DNA of 64,000 nt from Burkholderia sp. Ac-20365. GTDB taxonomy: Bacteria > Pseudomonadota > Gammaproteobacteria > Burkholderiales > Burkholderiaceae. Positions 18,355 through 27,095 of the stretch are shown one piece after another. The notes beneath the pieces were generated by a model. That model was not told the DNA's origin. It did not search any database and saw only the letters and a list, made by a program, of their open reading frames with translations. The translations under genes were made by a program, and so were the position numbers. Within the stretch, counting starts at the first letter, position 1. Every line of letters starts with the position of its first letter. Location of the stretch: assembly GCF_017104715.1 (NCBI RefSeq), contig NZ_JAAGPI010000013.1, positions 62,001 to 126,000 on the forward strand, in the 5' to 3' direction.

Positions 18355-18885
18355 TTAGTCGGGGAAAATAGTGCTGTAGTAGGCCTCACCCTGTTCAAGA
18401 TGGTTCGTGAATGCAAAGCCGCGCGCGAGCATATCGTCCATGTCGGTCCGGGTGATTTTCATCACATAGCTGTGTTCGGTTGTGACGAGCCGACAGTCTC
18501 CGGTTGTGACAGCGCCGCTGAACCACTTGCCGGGATCGGCGTGTCCTGCTGGAAATGTCCGCCCGTTGGTCTCAACCTGCCAGCCGCCGTCGAGCAGTAT
18601 CCAGATGTCATGGTTATCCGCAGCGGCCGGATCGCAGGTTGCGACCACCGTGCGTGGAGCAGCTTCCCATTCGCGCGAGTGTTTGATGGCCCAGCGCAAC
18701 TGGTCGTCACCAAGACCCTTGAAGAAAGGCGTATTCCTGAGCAGGTACAGGTAGGTTACGGAGGGTGTCATCATCGGGCGGGTTTCGCTGACATTGTTTG
18801 CGACATCGACTCGACCGCAGCCGGCGATCGACAGCGCGCTCACGGCGGCGATTGCTGCACGGAGGAAGAATTGGCCAGCTTTCAT
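18355..18885 (-). CDS. Lipoprotein with a cyclic-nucleotide-binding-like fold
   Basis: 176-residue predicted lipoprotein: signal segment MKAGQFFLRAAIAAVSALS and lipobox SIAGC near residue 23. The mature part reads like a cNMP-binding domain: LRNTPFFKGLGDDQLRWAI (as in 'PFF.gLsd.eL'), then DIWILLDGGWQVETNGR and GHADPGKWFSGAV, then LVTTEHSYVMKITRTDMDDML. The phosphate-binding cassette with its Arg is not evident, so cyclic nucleotide binding is doubtful, and outside the cytoplasm unexpected. Function unknown. Confidence 0.7.
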   Translation of the reverse strand: MKAGQFFLRAAIAAVSALSIAGCGRVDVANNVSETRPMMTPSVTYLYLLRNTPFFKGLGDDQLRWAIKHSREWEAAPRTVVATCDPAAADNHDIWILLDGGWQVETNGRTFPAGHADPGKWFSGAVTTGDCRLVTTEHSYVMKITRTDMDDMLARGFAFTNHLEQGEAYYSTIFPD

Positions 18886-18959
18886 GGGTGCTTTTAAGCG
18901 AATTCAAGAACAGAACGCGGCAATGGCAGTGATGCTTTCTTTACCGCGTTCCCGATGCC

Positions 18960-19856
18960 TCAGAATTCCCGAGGCTTGAGCAGGTCCGACAATCCAACGC
19001 GATGAAGCATTTCACTGCGCAAGCGATCGAGCACCGTAAAACCTACATCTGCGCCGTCTTCGGTCGGATCGATGTGTACGCGGAATGGCCGCTTGCCGAA
19101 AGGCTTATCCACGAGTTCCACGATGGCATCTGCAACAAGGCCGGCGTCCGCATCGGGCGGGACGATCTCGCCAAACGCTTTCTGCACCTGCTCTCCGAAA
19201 CCCGCATAAGGTCCGGCTTCGTATTCGGCGGCGCGGGCCTCGTCGGCAGGTTTGCCGGCATGGCTGAAATGGTTGGTGCCGCTCGTGAAAGCACCGGGGA
19301 CGATGATGGACGTTTCAATTCCCCAGCGCGACAGTTCCCGCGCGTACTGGACGGCAACAGCGTCCATTGCCGCTTTGGCCGCAAAGTAAGGCGCGAGGTA
19401 GGGCGGCGTGCCGCCCGCTGAACTGCTGCTGGATACCCACACGAGCAATCCGCTTTTCTGTGCGCGCAAGTGAGGCAATACCGCGCGGTTCACTCGCTGG
19501 GTGCTCAACACGTTGACGTCGTACAGTTGCGCATATTGCTCCGGCGTGAACGATTCGGCTGGACCGAATGCCATATGCCCCGCGTTGTGAATCAGCACGT
19601 CAATCCGTCCAGCGTCTGCGATGATGCGCGCGACAGCCGCATCAACCGACTCCTGCGATTGAACATCCATTTCGATGGCGCGTAAGTCGGCGGAGTGCTG
19701 CGCAGAGAAAGTCTTCATTTGCTCGACCACGGGCGCATTTCGCCCGGCTGTGGCGCGCATGGATGCGTAGACGATGTGTCCTGCTTTTGCCAATGCTTCG
19801 GCCGTCAAACGGCCGAAGCCGCTCGATGCACCCGTGATAAGAATGGTTTTGCTCAT
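18960..19856 (-). CDS. Short-chain dehydrogenase/reductase
   Basis: About 298-residue classical-type SDR. NAD(P)-binding motif TGASSGFGRLTAEALA, NAG motif (IHNAG), catalytic Ser in VSSSSSAGG and the YFAAK (YxxxK) pair are present. The ATG at 19856 (MSKTILIT) is preferred, as GGAGA lies about 8 bases upstream; an ATG 4 codons earlier is possible. It follows the second SDR on the same strand with a gap of about 46 bases, and both are divergent from a LysR regulator that probably controls them. Confidence 0.88.
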   Translation of the reverse strand: MSKTILITGASSGFGRLTAEALAKAGHIVYASMRATAGRNAPVVEQMKTFSAQHSADLRAIEMDVQSQESVDAAVARIIADAGRIDVLIHNAGHMAFGPAESFTPEQYAQLYDVNVLSTQRVNRAVLPHLRAQKSGLLVWVSSSSSAGGTPPYLAPYFAAKAAMDAVAVQYARELSRWGIETSIIVPGAFTSGTNHFSHAGKPADEARAAEYEAGPYAGFGEQVQKAFGEIVPPDADAGLVADAIVELVDKPFGKRPFRVHIDPTEDGADVGFTVLDRLRSEMLHRVGLSDLLKPREF

Positions 19857-19902
19857 TTGATTCTCCATGGAGAGAGGCGTCTGTGAGGTTCGATAAATGG
19901 CT

Positions 19903-20640
19903 TTAGATCATTCCGCCGTTTGCGCGAAGCACCTGGCCGTTGATCCAGCCACCATCCGGGCCAACGAGGAATGCGACCGCGTTGGCGATGTCGGCGGGTG
20001 TGCCGAGACGCTCGAGTGGATTCATTCTGGACAGGCGCTCGATCAGCTCGGGCGATTTGCCGTTGAGGAAGAGATCGGTTGCCGTCGGTCCCGGCGCGAT
20101 GGCATTGACGGTTATCGAGCGACCGCGCAATTCTTTCGAGGCGATCGCGGTCAGCGTTTCGACGGCTGCCTTCGTTGCGGCGTAGACGCTGTAGTTCTCG
20201 AGTTTCAGGCCAACCACGCTGGTCGACAGATTTACGATCCGGCCGCCATCACGCAGGCGGCGTGCAGCCAGTCGCATGGCGTTGAATGTACCTTTCAGAT
20301 TGATCGCAATCTGGCTGTCGAACAGCGCATCATCGCTCTCGGCGATCGACGAAAGTTTCATGATGCCGGCGTTATTGACCAATACGTCGACGCCACCGAA
20401 CGCCGCTTCTGCTGCATCGAACAGGCGCGTCACGGCGTTCGGATCGCTGACGTCGGCTTGTGCAGAAATCGCGTGGCCACCCGCTTTTTCGATCGTTGCA
20501 GCGAGGCGTTCCGCGTCGGCTGCGTTCCCTGCGTAGTTGATGACGACCGTGTGACCGTCGGCGGCGAGGCGCTGGGCGATGGCCGCGCCGATCCCGCGTG
20601 AGGCACCTGTTACGATTGCGATCCTGTTCTGGCTGTTCAT
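19903..20640 (-). CDS. FabG-like short-chain dehydrogenase/reductase
   Basis: 245-residue classical SDR. TGASRGIGAAIAQRLA binds the dinucleotide, VLVNNAGIMK is the NNAG motif, LSTSVVGL carries the catalytic Ser and YAATK the Tyr-Lys pair; the end VLRANGGMI is typical of FabG-like enzymes. NADP(H) preference is likely from the VINYAGN segment after beta-2. Start ATG has GGAG upstream. First gene of the two-SDR unit divergent from the LysR gene. Confidence 0.9.
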   Translation of the reverse strand: MNSQNRIAIVTGASRGIGAAIAQRLAADGHTVVINYAGNAADAERLAATIEKAGGHAISAQADVSDPNAVTRLFDAAEAAFGGVDVLVNNAGIMKLSSIAESDDALFDSQIAINLKGTFNAMRLAARRLRDGGRIVNLSTSVVGLKLENYSVYAATKAAVETLTAIASKELRGRSITVNAIAPGPTATDLFLNGKSPELIERLSRMNPLERLGTPADIANAVAFLVGPDGGWINGQVLRANGGMI

Positions 20641-20782
20641 GTTCGTGCTCCGTTCGTTGGATGAGTCGCGCCGTACGGCGCTGCGACGTGAGTCACTATG
20701 GCGGTTTCGGGCGAGAAAATAATCGGCTGAAACGGAACGGCACTGTTTCTATGGTGCGAACAACGCAATCAAGAGGCGTTCT

Positions 20783-21688
20783 ATGGACCGGTTGGATGCG
20801 ATGCGGCTATTCGTCCGTATCGTCGAGCGCAGCAGCTTTACGCTGGCTGCGAACGACATGGAGATTCCACGTTCGACGGCGACGAAGGTGATCGGCGAGA
20901 TGGAGACCCGGCTGCGTGTGCGCCTGCTGCAGCGAACGACGCGAGTCGTACGTCCGACGCTCGATGGAGAGGCTTTCTATCAGCGCTGCCTTCGCATCCT
21001 CGACGACATCGAGGACGCGGAAGGTGCATTTAGCGGAGCACAGCCAACAGGCTTGCTGCGCGTCGAGGTGCAGGGCACGCTTGCGCGCCATTTCCTGATG
21101 CCGGGGCTGCCTGCGTTCTTCGAGCGCTACCCGGACATCGAACTGTCGATGAGCGAAAGTGACCGCTGGGTGGACCTGGTACAGGAAGGGGTCGACTGCG
21201 CACTGCGCTATGGGCGCTTGCGCGACAGTGAACTGATTGCGCGGCAAGTGGCGACGCTCGACCGTCTGACCTGTGCGACGCCTGCCTACCTGAAGAAATA
21301 TGGTGTGCCCAAAGATATCGACGACCTCAGCGAGCACTACGCCGTGGGTCTGAGATCCATTACCTCGGGCGTCGTTACGCCGCTCGAATTCAAGGCGGGT
21401 GCGAGCGTTCGCACTATTTCGATTCCGCAGAGATTGACAGTCACGGGAACGGAAAGCTACCTCAAGGGCATTCGTCTCGGACTGGGACTGGCGCAGGTCC
21501 CGCGTTTTCACGTCGAACGCGAGCTGGCCACAGGGGCGCTGGTTGAAATTCTCGCGGATACGCCACCACCGTCTGCACCCGTTTCAGTGCTTTATTCACG
21601 CACGCGCCAGCTGTCGCCACGCGTGCGTGCCTTTCTCGAATGGGTGACGGGGGAGTTCGCTTCGAAAGGGAAAAAGCTGTCTGAGTGA
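20783..21688 (+). CDS. LysR-family transcriptional regulator
   Basis: 301-residue LysR regulator. N-terminal winged HTH MDRLDAMRLFVRIVERSSFT through ATKVIGEMETRLRVRLLQRTTR, followed by the periplasmic-binding-like effector domain beginning GLLRVEVQGTLARHFLMPGL. It belongs to the CrgA/DmlR-like group by its opening and 'RYGRLRDSELIARQV' strand. ATG at 20783 with AAGAGG upstream. It is divergent from the two SDR genes, with a 142-base shared region, the usual arrangement for regulation of both. Confidence 0.92.
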   Translation: MDRLDAMRLFVRIVERSSFTLAANDMEIPRSTATKVIGEMETRLRVRLLQRTTRVVRPTLDGEAFYQRCLRILDDIEDAEGAFSGAQPTGLLRVEVQGTLARHFLMPGLPAFFERYPDIELSMSESDRWVDLVQEGVDCALRYGRLRDSELIARQVATLDRLTCATPAYLKKYGVPKDIDDLSEHYAVGLRSITSGVVTPLEFKAGASVRTISIPQRLTVTGTESYLKGIRLGLGLAQVPRFHVERELATGALVEILADTPPPSAPVSVLYSRTRQLSPRVRAFLEWVTGEFASKGKKLSE

Positions 21689-21703
21689 TGTGACGAGAAT
21701 GAC

Positions 21704-21811
21704 GAAAAGCGGCTTGAAACCGAACGCCGCTTCGAGACAGCGAAACGCGGGCTTCGGGTCCCGATAGGAAATCGCACTCGATAAACCTTTGCTGCGATAG
21801 AGCTCGTTCAT
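21704..21811 (-). pseudogene. Truncated VOC (glyoxalase-fold) gene, N-terminus only
   Basis: The minus strand has a good ribosome site (AGGAGAG) and an ATG followed by MNELYRSKGLSSAISYRDPK and AFRCLEAAFGF, which is the typical opening of a VOC/PhnB-like protein. After about 36 residues similarity ends abruptly and the frame runs into the antisense of the LysR C-terminus. The rest of the gene is missing, so this is a deletion remnant. The 304 bases from 21812 to 22115 hold nothing else recognisable. Confidence 0.6.
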
Positions 21812-22115
21812 GTCGATTCTCTCCTGAGAGATACAAGTAGAACGCGTCCAGTATTGGACAGTCGACGCAAACCACAACCCAGTTTGCCGCGCACCGGCGA
21901 TCGCATCGCCTCTGGGCGCTCATCGGTCATTCGACCGATACCGTCGTTGCAGCTCACCTGCGATCCTTATCCTCAAGCCAACCGCAAGCTCGCTGCGCAA
22001 ACGTAGTGCCCGCTCTGGACGGTTGAACCACGGCATACGCATGGCACGCGTGTTATCAGCGCAGTCGCAGATCGTCGCGCAACGTTCTTTTCCTTCCGTC
22101 GACAATGAGGTTTCC

Positions 22116-22709
22116 TTGAATCACGCCACGATTCATCCCGTATGGGTCCGCGCATTTCACTGGATCAACGCCGCGGCGGTGATCCTCATGTGCATGAGCG
22201 GCTGGCAGGTGTATGAAGCGTCGCCCATCTTCAAGGTAATCCACTTTCCGTCGGTTATCACGCTCGGCGGCTGGCTGGGCGGCGCGCTGCTCTGGCACTT
22301 CGCGATTATGTGGGTATTGGTTGCCAACTTCGTCGCGTATCTGGTGTTGGGCATCTTCACCGGGCGCCTGCGCAGAACCATTTTTCCCATAACCTTTCGC
22401 GCAATTGCGACCGATCTCGTCGCTGCGCTGCGCGGCAAGCTCAGCCACAGCGATCTCGGCGCGTACAACGCTGTGCAGAAGTTGGCGTATCTCGTCGTTA
22501 TCGTTGCCGTTGCGCTGGTGATTCTGTCCGGCCTGACGATCTGGAAACCGGTCCAGTTTCCGGTGCTGCGGACGCTGATGGGTGGTTTCGATAACGCACG
22601 CATCGTCCATTTCGCCGCGATGAGCGTGCTCGCTGGTTTCTTCGTCATACACATTGTCATGGTGGCGCTCGTGCCTCGATCGCTGCTCGCCATGATCCGG
22701 GGCCGCTAA
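22116..22709 (+). CDS. Membrane cytochrome b (b561/thiosulfate-reductase type)
   Basis: About 197-residue di-heme-type cytochrome b with four hydrophobic helices. It starts near HPVWVRAFHWINAAAVILMC, the usual opening of this family with the first heme His, and has further His residues in LLWHFAIMW, ARIVHFAAMSV and FFVIHIVMVAL. It would pass electrons between quinone and the molybdoenzyme encoded 2 bases downstream. The TTG at 22116 with GAGG five bases upstream best fits homologues; an ATG at 22041 would add 25 non-family residues. Confidence 0.82.
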   Translation: MNHATIHPVWVRAFHWINAAAVILMCMSGWQVYEASPIFKVIHFPSVITLGGWLGGALLWHFAIMWVLVANFVAYLVLGIFTGRLRRTIFPITFRAIATDLVAALRGKLSHSDLGAYNAVQKLAYLVVIVAVALVILSGLTIWKPVQFPVLRTLMGGFDNARIVHFAAMSVLAGFFVIHIVMVALVPRSLLAMIRGR

Positions 22710-22711
22710 TC

Positions 22712-23485
22712 ATGAGTTCGGGTAAAGACGTGCGGACGCTCGACGCCGCCTCCATCATCAAGGACGCGCAAAAGGAACTGGGTTCGTCTTCGCGGCGCCT
22801 CTTTGGTAAGCGCATTTTGACACTCGGCGGCCTTGCGCTGCTATCGGGCTGCGATCTGACGAACGACAGGTCGGTGAATAACCTGCTACGCACGATGTCC
22901 TCGTTCAACGACGACGCACAGGCGCTGCTCTTCGATCGACGCAAGCTCGCGCCGACGTATCCAGACTCGATGATTACGCGGCCATTTCCGTTCAATGCTT
23001 TCTATGACATCGATCAGGTGCCTGAGATCGATGCGCAGACTTATCGGCTCGAACTCGCAGGTCTCGTCAAAGGCCGGCGCGTGTGGACGCTCGGTGAGCT
23101 AAGCGCACTGCCGCAGCGCAGCCAGGTGACGCGGCATATCTGTATCGAAGGCTGGAGTGCGATCGGCAAGTGGGGCGGCGTGCGCTTCTCCGATTTCCTG
23201 CTGATGACGGGCGCGGATACGACGGCGAAATACGTTGCGCTGCATTGCGCCGATAACTACTGGACGAGCATCGACATGCCAACGGCGTTGCATCCGCAGA
23301 CGTTGTTGACGCTGACCTACGACGGGCAGGTTCTGCCTGCGAAATACGGCTTTCCGATGAAGCTGCGCATCCCCACCAAGCTCGGCTACAAGAACCCGAA
23401 ACATATCGTTGCGATCACCGTGACGAACGAATTTCCCGGCGGCTACTGGGAAAACCAGGGCTACAACTGGTTCGGCGGATCCTGA
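22712..23485 (+). CDS. Sulfite-oxidase-type molybdopterin oxidoreductase (MsrP/YedY-like)
   Basis: 257-residue molybdoenzyme of the oxidoreductase molybdopterin-binding family. RHICIEGWSAIGKWGGVRFSD contains the Mo-ligating Cys, and the region HCADNYWTSIDMP through YGFPMKLRIPTKLGYKNPKH is typical. The N-terminus has RRLFGKR ahead of a hydrophobic stretch ending LLSGC, which resembles a Tat signal or lipoprotein anchor with an atypical RR motif. It follows the cytochrome b gene by 2 bases, so the pair parallels MsrP-MsrQ, though the substrate is not known. Confidence 0.85.
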   Translation: MSSGKDVRTLDAASIIKDAQKELGSSSRRLFGKRILTLGGLALLSGCDLTNDRSVNNLLRTMSSFNDDAQALLFDRRKLAPTYPDSMITRPFPFNAFYDIDQVPEIDAQTYRLELAGLVKGRRVWTLGELSALPQRSQVTRHICIEGWSAIGKWGGVRFSDFLLMTGADTTAKYVALHCADNYWTSIDMPTALHPQTLLTLTYDGQVLPAKYGFPMKLRIPTKLGYKNPKHIVAITVTNEFPGGYWENQGYNWFGGS

Positions 23486-23532
23486 CCCGCCCGCCGCAGA
23501 CATTTCAATCGCATCACATCAACGGAGTATGT

Positions 23533-24147
23533 ATGTCCATTCGCTTCAAGCTCGCTGCTTCCTTCGTCGCACTCACGCTTGCCGGTGCAGCGTTTGCTCA
23601 ATCTCCGGCTGCAAAGCCAGAACGTATTCGTGGCGACATCGTGTCGTTTTCAGGCAGTACGCTGACCGTGCATCGCCGCAGTGGTGAAACCGTGACGATC
23701 GCCATGAGCGATGCGTCCAAGGTTAGCGCGGTGAAAGCGATCCAGCTTACGGATATCAAACCGGGTTCCTATGTCGGCGCAGCGGCCACGCCTGGTCCCG
23801 ATGGCAAGCTGACTGCGAAGGAAGTGCTGGTCTTCCCCGAAGCCGCGCGCGGCACGGGCGAAGGTCACTATGCGTGGGATCTCGGCGCCAATACTTCGAT
23901 GACGAATGCGAACGTGGACACGGTTGTCGAGAGCACCAACGGACGCGACCTGAAACTCTCGTACAAGGGTGGCAGCAACACCATCACGGTGCCGGCCAAT
24001 GCGCCTGTCGTCACGCTTGCGCCTGCCACGCGTGCTGATCTGATCGCAGGGAAGAAGGTGTTCGTGGTCGCGGCTCCGGCCAACGGCGGCAGCTACGGCG
24101 CGCAATTCGTCGTGGTCGAAAAGGACGGCGTTGCGCCGCCGATGTAA
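23533..24147 (+). CDS. Exported DUF5666-like protein
   Basis: 204-residue exported protein with signal peptide MSIRFKLAASFVALTLAGAA then FAQ. The mature part resembles DUF5666 beta-barrel strands (IRGDIVSFSGSTLTVHRRSG, GSYVGAAATPGPDGKLTAKE, VLVFPEAARGTGEGH). No catalytic motif is visible. It lies 47 bases downstream of the molybdoenzyme gene on the same strand and is probably part of the same transcript; a metal- or redox-related periplasmic role is a guess. Confidence 0.75.
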   Translation: MSIRFKLAASFVALTLAGAAFAQSPAAKPERIRGDIVSFSGSTLTVHRRSGETVTIAMSDASKVSAVKAIQLTDIKPGSYVGAAATPGPDGKLTAKEVLVFPEAARGTGEGHYAWDLGANTSMTNANVDTVVESTNGRDLKLSYKGGSNTITVPANAPVVTLAPATRADLIAGKKVFVVAAPANGGSYGAQFVVVEKDGVAPPM

Positions 24148-24453
24148 TACGCGTAGCGCTACTCAATCGTCCGGCACGGGTTCTCTTGTGCTTTGGCGTT
24201 CAGTCAATACGTACTCGAGCCGGGTAATGAAAATTAGAAGAACCCGGCTCGCTTCGCACGACTTGTGAACGCTGAATTCCGAAAGATTGAATTGCGCGGT
24301 TTGCGGGGAATATGAGCGTTTTGCATTGCCGATCGTGTCATCGGTGGCGACCCGTCAAACGTTATGAGAGTGACTCGTTCGGCAATGGCCAACGAATGTC
24401 CAACACCTTCATTACAGTTCCCCTCTTTGATTTCCCGCGCGAATACGAACCTG
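24148..24453. other. Intergenic region before the YVTN propeller gene
   Basis: 306 bases. It is likely to hold a promoter for the propeller gene. No clear terminator or operator seen. Confidence 0.5.
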
Positions 24454-25464
24454 ATGCAATCTTCTATCGTTTCCATGACAAGGATCGGAGCGCTCGCAGC
24501 GTCGCTGTGCGGCATGCTGGCCATAACGAATTGCGCGCATGCCGCGGATAACGTGATCGTGCTCGATTCCGGTGAAGCACAACTGACGCTGATCGACGAA
24601 GCTTCGCACAAAGTCATTGGCACTGAATCGACCGGCAAGGAACCACATCATCTGATGATCACGCCCGACGGCCGCTCGCTGATCGTCGCCGATTCGGTGT
24701 CGAACAACCTGATGTTCGTCGATCCGCATACGGGTAAGGTGCAGCGCACCGTGCAGGACATCGAGGACCCGTATCAACTGGGCTTTTCTCCTGATCGCAA
24801 ATGGTTCGTCACGGCGGCGCTCCGTTTGGACCGCGTCGATATCTATCGCTATGACGGTACGAATATGGCGTTGGCCCAGCATATCGAACTGGCGAAAACG
24901 CCAAGCCATATGACATTCGCGTCGGACAACCGCACCGTGTTCGTGACGCTGCAGGATTCCGGCGAACTCGCGGCAATCGATCTGCCGACGCAGAAAGTAC
25001 TGTGGAAAATGAATGTGGGCAAAGATCCCGCAGGTCTGTGGATGACACCTGGCGACCGTTATCTGCTGGTCGGCATGACGGGCGAAGACGACGTCACCGT
25101 GGTGGACTGGCATAAGCAGCAGATCGTCAAGAAGATCCACACGGGCCGCGGCGCACACAACTTCCGCAACCTCGACGATGGCAAGCACGTGGTGGTGTCG
25201 AATCGCGTCGACAGTACCATCAGCATTCTCGACTACACCACGCTGACCAATGTCGGCGATATAACGGGGCTGATGCCCGGACCCGACGACATGGAACTCA
25301 GCGCCGACAAGCGTTATCTGTGGGTGGGATTCCGTTTCGCGCGGCATGTCGGTGTGATCGATATGAGCACGCACAAGCTGATCGATACGGTCGCTGTGGG
25401 CCGCTCGCCGCACGGCATCTTTTTCGATAACCGCGCGCCGGTCGTCGCGCCCAATCCCGACTAG
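24454..25464 (+). CDS. Periplasmic YVTN-type beta-propeller protein (YncE-like)
   Basis: About 336-residue exported beta-propeller. Signal segment MTRIGALAASLCGMLAITNC then AHA, followed by seven-blade-like repeats: GEAQLTLIDEASHKVIGT, GRSLIVADSVSNNLMFVD, DGKHVVVSNRVDSTISILD and HVGVIDMSTHKLIDTVAVG. YncE-like proteins are periplasmic and of uncertain function. Several starts are possible (24364, 24454 and 24475, all ATG); 24454 gives a sensible signal peptide. It ends 12 bases from convergent nhaR. Confidence 0.82.
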   Translation: MQSSIVSMTRIGALAASLCGMLAITNCAHAADNVIVLDSGEAQLTLIDEASHKVIGTESTGKEPHHLMITPDGRSLIVADSVSNNLMFVDPHTGKVQRTVQDIEDPYQLGFSPDRKWFVTAALRLDRVDIYRYDGTNMALAQHIELAKTPSHMTFASDNRTVFVTLQDSGELAAIDLPTQKVLWKMNVGKDPAGLWMTPGDRYLLVGMTGEDDVTVVDWHKQQIVKKIHTGRGAHNFRNLDDGKHVVVSNRVDSTISILDYTTLTNVGDITGLMPGPDDMELSADKRYLWVGFRFARHVGVIDMSTHKLIDTVAVGRSPHGIFFDNRAPVVAPNPD

Positions 25465-25476
25465 GAAACGCAGTTC

Positions 25477-26373
25477 CTACTCATTGAACAGTTCGCTTCG
25501 CGCCGCATTCATGATTGTCGCGACCGCAGGATGACTGATGTGGCGCTCGATCGAAATCGCAAAGAACTCTTCGACGATCGTCTTGATCTGCCCGATCATC
25601 GTCAGCTTGTGCTCGGCCTTTAACTGGCTCTCCAGCACAGTGGGTGCGAACAGCAGGCCGCGGCCTTCGCGGCCGAACGCCATGGCCATCGCCCCGTCGT
25701 CGAATTCGCCGACGATGTGCGGCGAAATGGCATGTGACGCAAGCCAATGATCCAGCTTGCGACGCACGGCCGATTCCGTGCCGGGCAGCAGCACCGGCAA
25801 CTGGCCGAGCAGCAGCGGGAAGCGCTTCTTGCCGGTTTTGACGAGCGTCTGCGCCCCGAAGCAGCCCAGCGTCGAACGGCCGAGCCGGTGGTTGAACGCC
25901 TTGATGTTGACGTCGGCGGGAATGGGGGCGTCCGTGATGATCAGATCGAGGCGATGCACGGCCAGTTGCGCGAGCAGCGCATGCAGCTTGCCTTCGTGAC
26001 AGATCATGCGTACCGGTACGGAAGCGCTCAGCGCGGGTTCCAGTAGCCGGTACGCGATCGCCTTCGGAACCGAATCTGCAATTCCGACACGAAACCGCGT
26101 TTGCGCACCCGATTCGTTCTCGCGCCGCACCGCGCTCTCCAGCTCCGAGCCCAACGAAAATATTTCGTCGGCGTAATCGAGCACCAGCCGGCCAGCATCG
26201 GTCAGTTCGATGGTGCGCCCGCTCTTCCTGAACAGTTTTCTATCCAGCGCTTCCTCGAGCAGCTTGATCTGGCCGCTCAGCGTTTGCGGCGAGATGTGCA
26301 ACTGCTCGCCCGCCCGGACGATCGCTCCCGCGTGCGCCGCGACCCAGAAGTAATGCAGATGTTTGAAGTTCAC
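25477..26373 (-). CDS. nhaR: LysR-family regulator NhaR
   Basis: 298-residue LysR regulator whose N-terminus MNFKHLHYFWVAAHAGAIVR, SPQTLSGQIKLLEEALDRKL and GRTIELTDAGRLVLDYADEI match NhaR closely. In E. coli NhaR activates nhaA (Na+/H+ antiporter) and pga biofilm genes in response to Na+. No antiporter gene is adjacent here, so its targets are elsewhere or different. It is convergent with the propeller gene and divergent from the CBS gene. Confidence 0.85.
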   Translation of the reverse strand: MNFKHLHYFWVAAHAGAIVRAGEQLHISPQTLSGQIKLLEEALDRKLFRKSGRTIELTDAGRLVLDYADEIFSLGSELESAVRRENESGAQTRFRVGIADSVPKAIAYRLLEPALSASVPVRMICHEGKLHALLAQLAVHRLDLIITDAPIPADVNIKAFNHRLGRSTLGCFGAQTLVKTGKKRFPLLLGQLPVLLPGTESAVRRKLDHWLASHAISPHIVGEFDDGAMAMAFGREGRGLLFAPTVLESQLKAEHKLTMIGQIKTIVEEFFAISIERHISHPAVATIMNAARSELFNE

Positions 26374-26520
26374 GCTCCCTCCGTCGATTGGCCAACGCTA
26401 CGGTTTTTTCGAGGTATTGGCAATAAAAATACGAATTTTCTATTTGATCCGGTTCGGATAGATTGAAGCCTCGGACGTGGACGCCAACGGGCGGCTATCG
26501 ATAACGGACAGAGGTGATCT

Positions 26521-27003
26521 ATGGCATCGGTTGCGCAATTTCTTCGCTCAAAAGTTTCGCAGACAGTGTGGACCACAGAGGCGTCCGCATCGGTCTACGA
26601 CGCAATCGCGATCATGGCGTACCGGAAGGTGGGCGCGCTGATCGTCGCACATCAGGGGCGCCTCGCCGGTATCGTCACGGAGCGCGACTACGCACGGAAA
26701 ATCGTGCTGATGGACCGCTCATCAAGGGATACGCCGGTGCGCGACATCATGTCGGCGGAGGTGCGCTACGTCAGTCCGCATCAGACCACCGACGAATGCA
26801 TGGCGGTCATGACAGAACATCGCATACGGTATCTGCCCGTGATTACGGCGGGGCAGGTGATTGGCATGGTGTCGATCGGCGATCTGATCAAGAACCAGAT
26901 TGCCGAGCAGGAACTCACCATCCGGCAACTGGAGCACTACATCCATGGCAACGGTTTTCACGCTGGCCGTAACGGCGTGCAGACACATTCGGCGCAACTA
27001 TGA
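26521..27003 (+). CDS. CBS-domain-pair protein
   Basis: 160-residue protein made of two CBS motifs. First: TTEASASVYDAIAIMAYRKV then GALIVAHQGRLAGIVTERDY; second: YVSPHQTTDECMAVMTEHRI then RYLPVITAGQVIGMVSIGDL. Such free-standing CBS pairs bind adenosine nucleotides and act as energy sensors in some bacteria. The ATG follows AGAGGTGATCT. The C-terminal tail is a short helix. Divergent from nhaR. Confidence 0.9.
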   Translation: MASVAQFLRSKVSQTVWTTEASASVYDAIAIMAYRKVGALIVAHQGRLAGIVTERDYARKIVLMDRSSRDTPVRDIMSAEVRYVSPHQTTDECMAVMTEHRIRYLPVITAGQVIGMVSIGDLIKNQIAEQELTIRQLEHYIHGNGFHAGRNGVQTHSAQL

Positions 27004-27095
27004 TGACCTGAAAATATTACTGTTCGTAATTTAAAGCGTGTGCTCTTTGGGCGCGCGATGCAGGTAGCCCCGACATACCAATGGAGAAATTTTTT

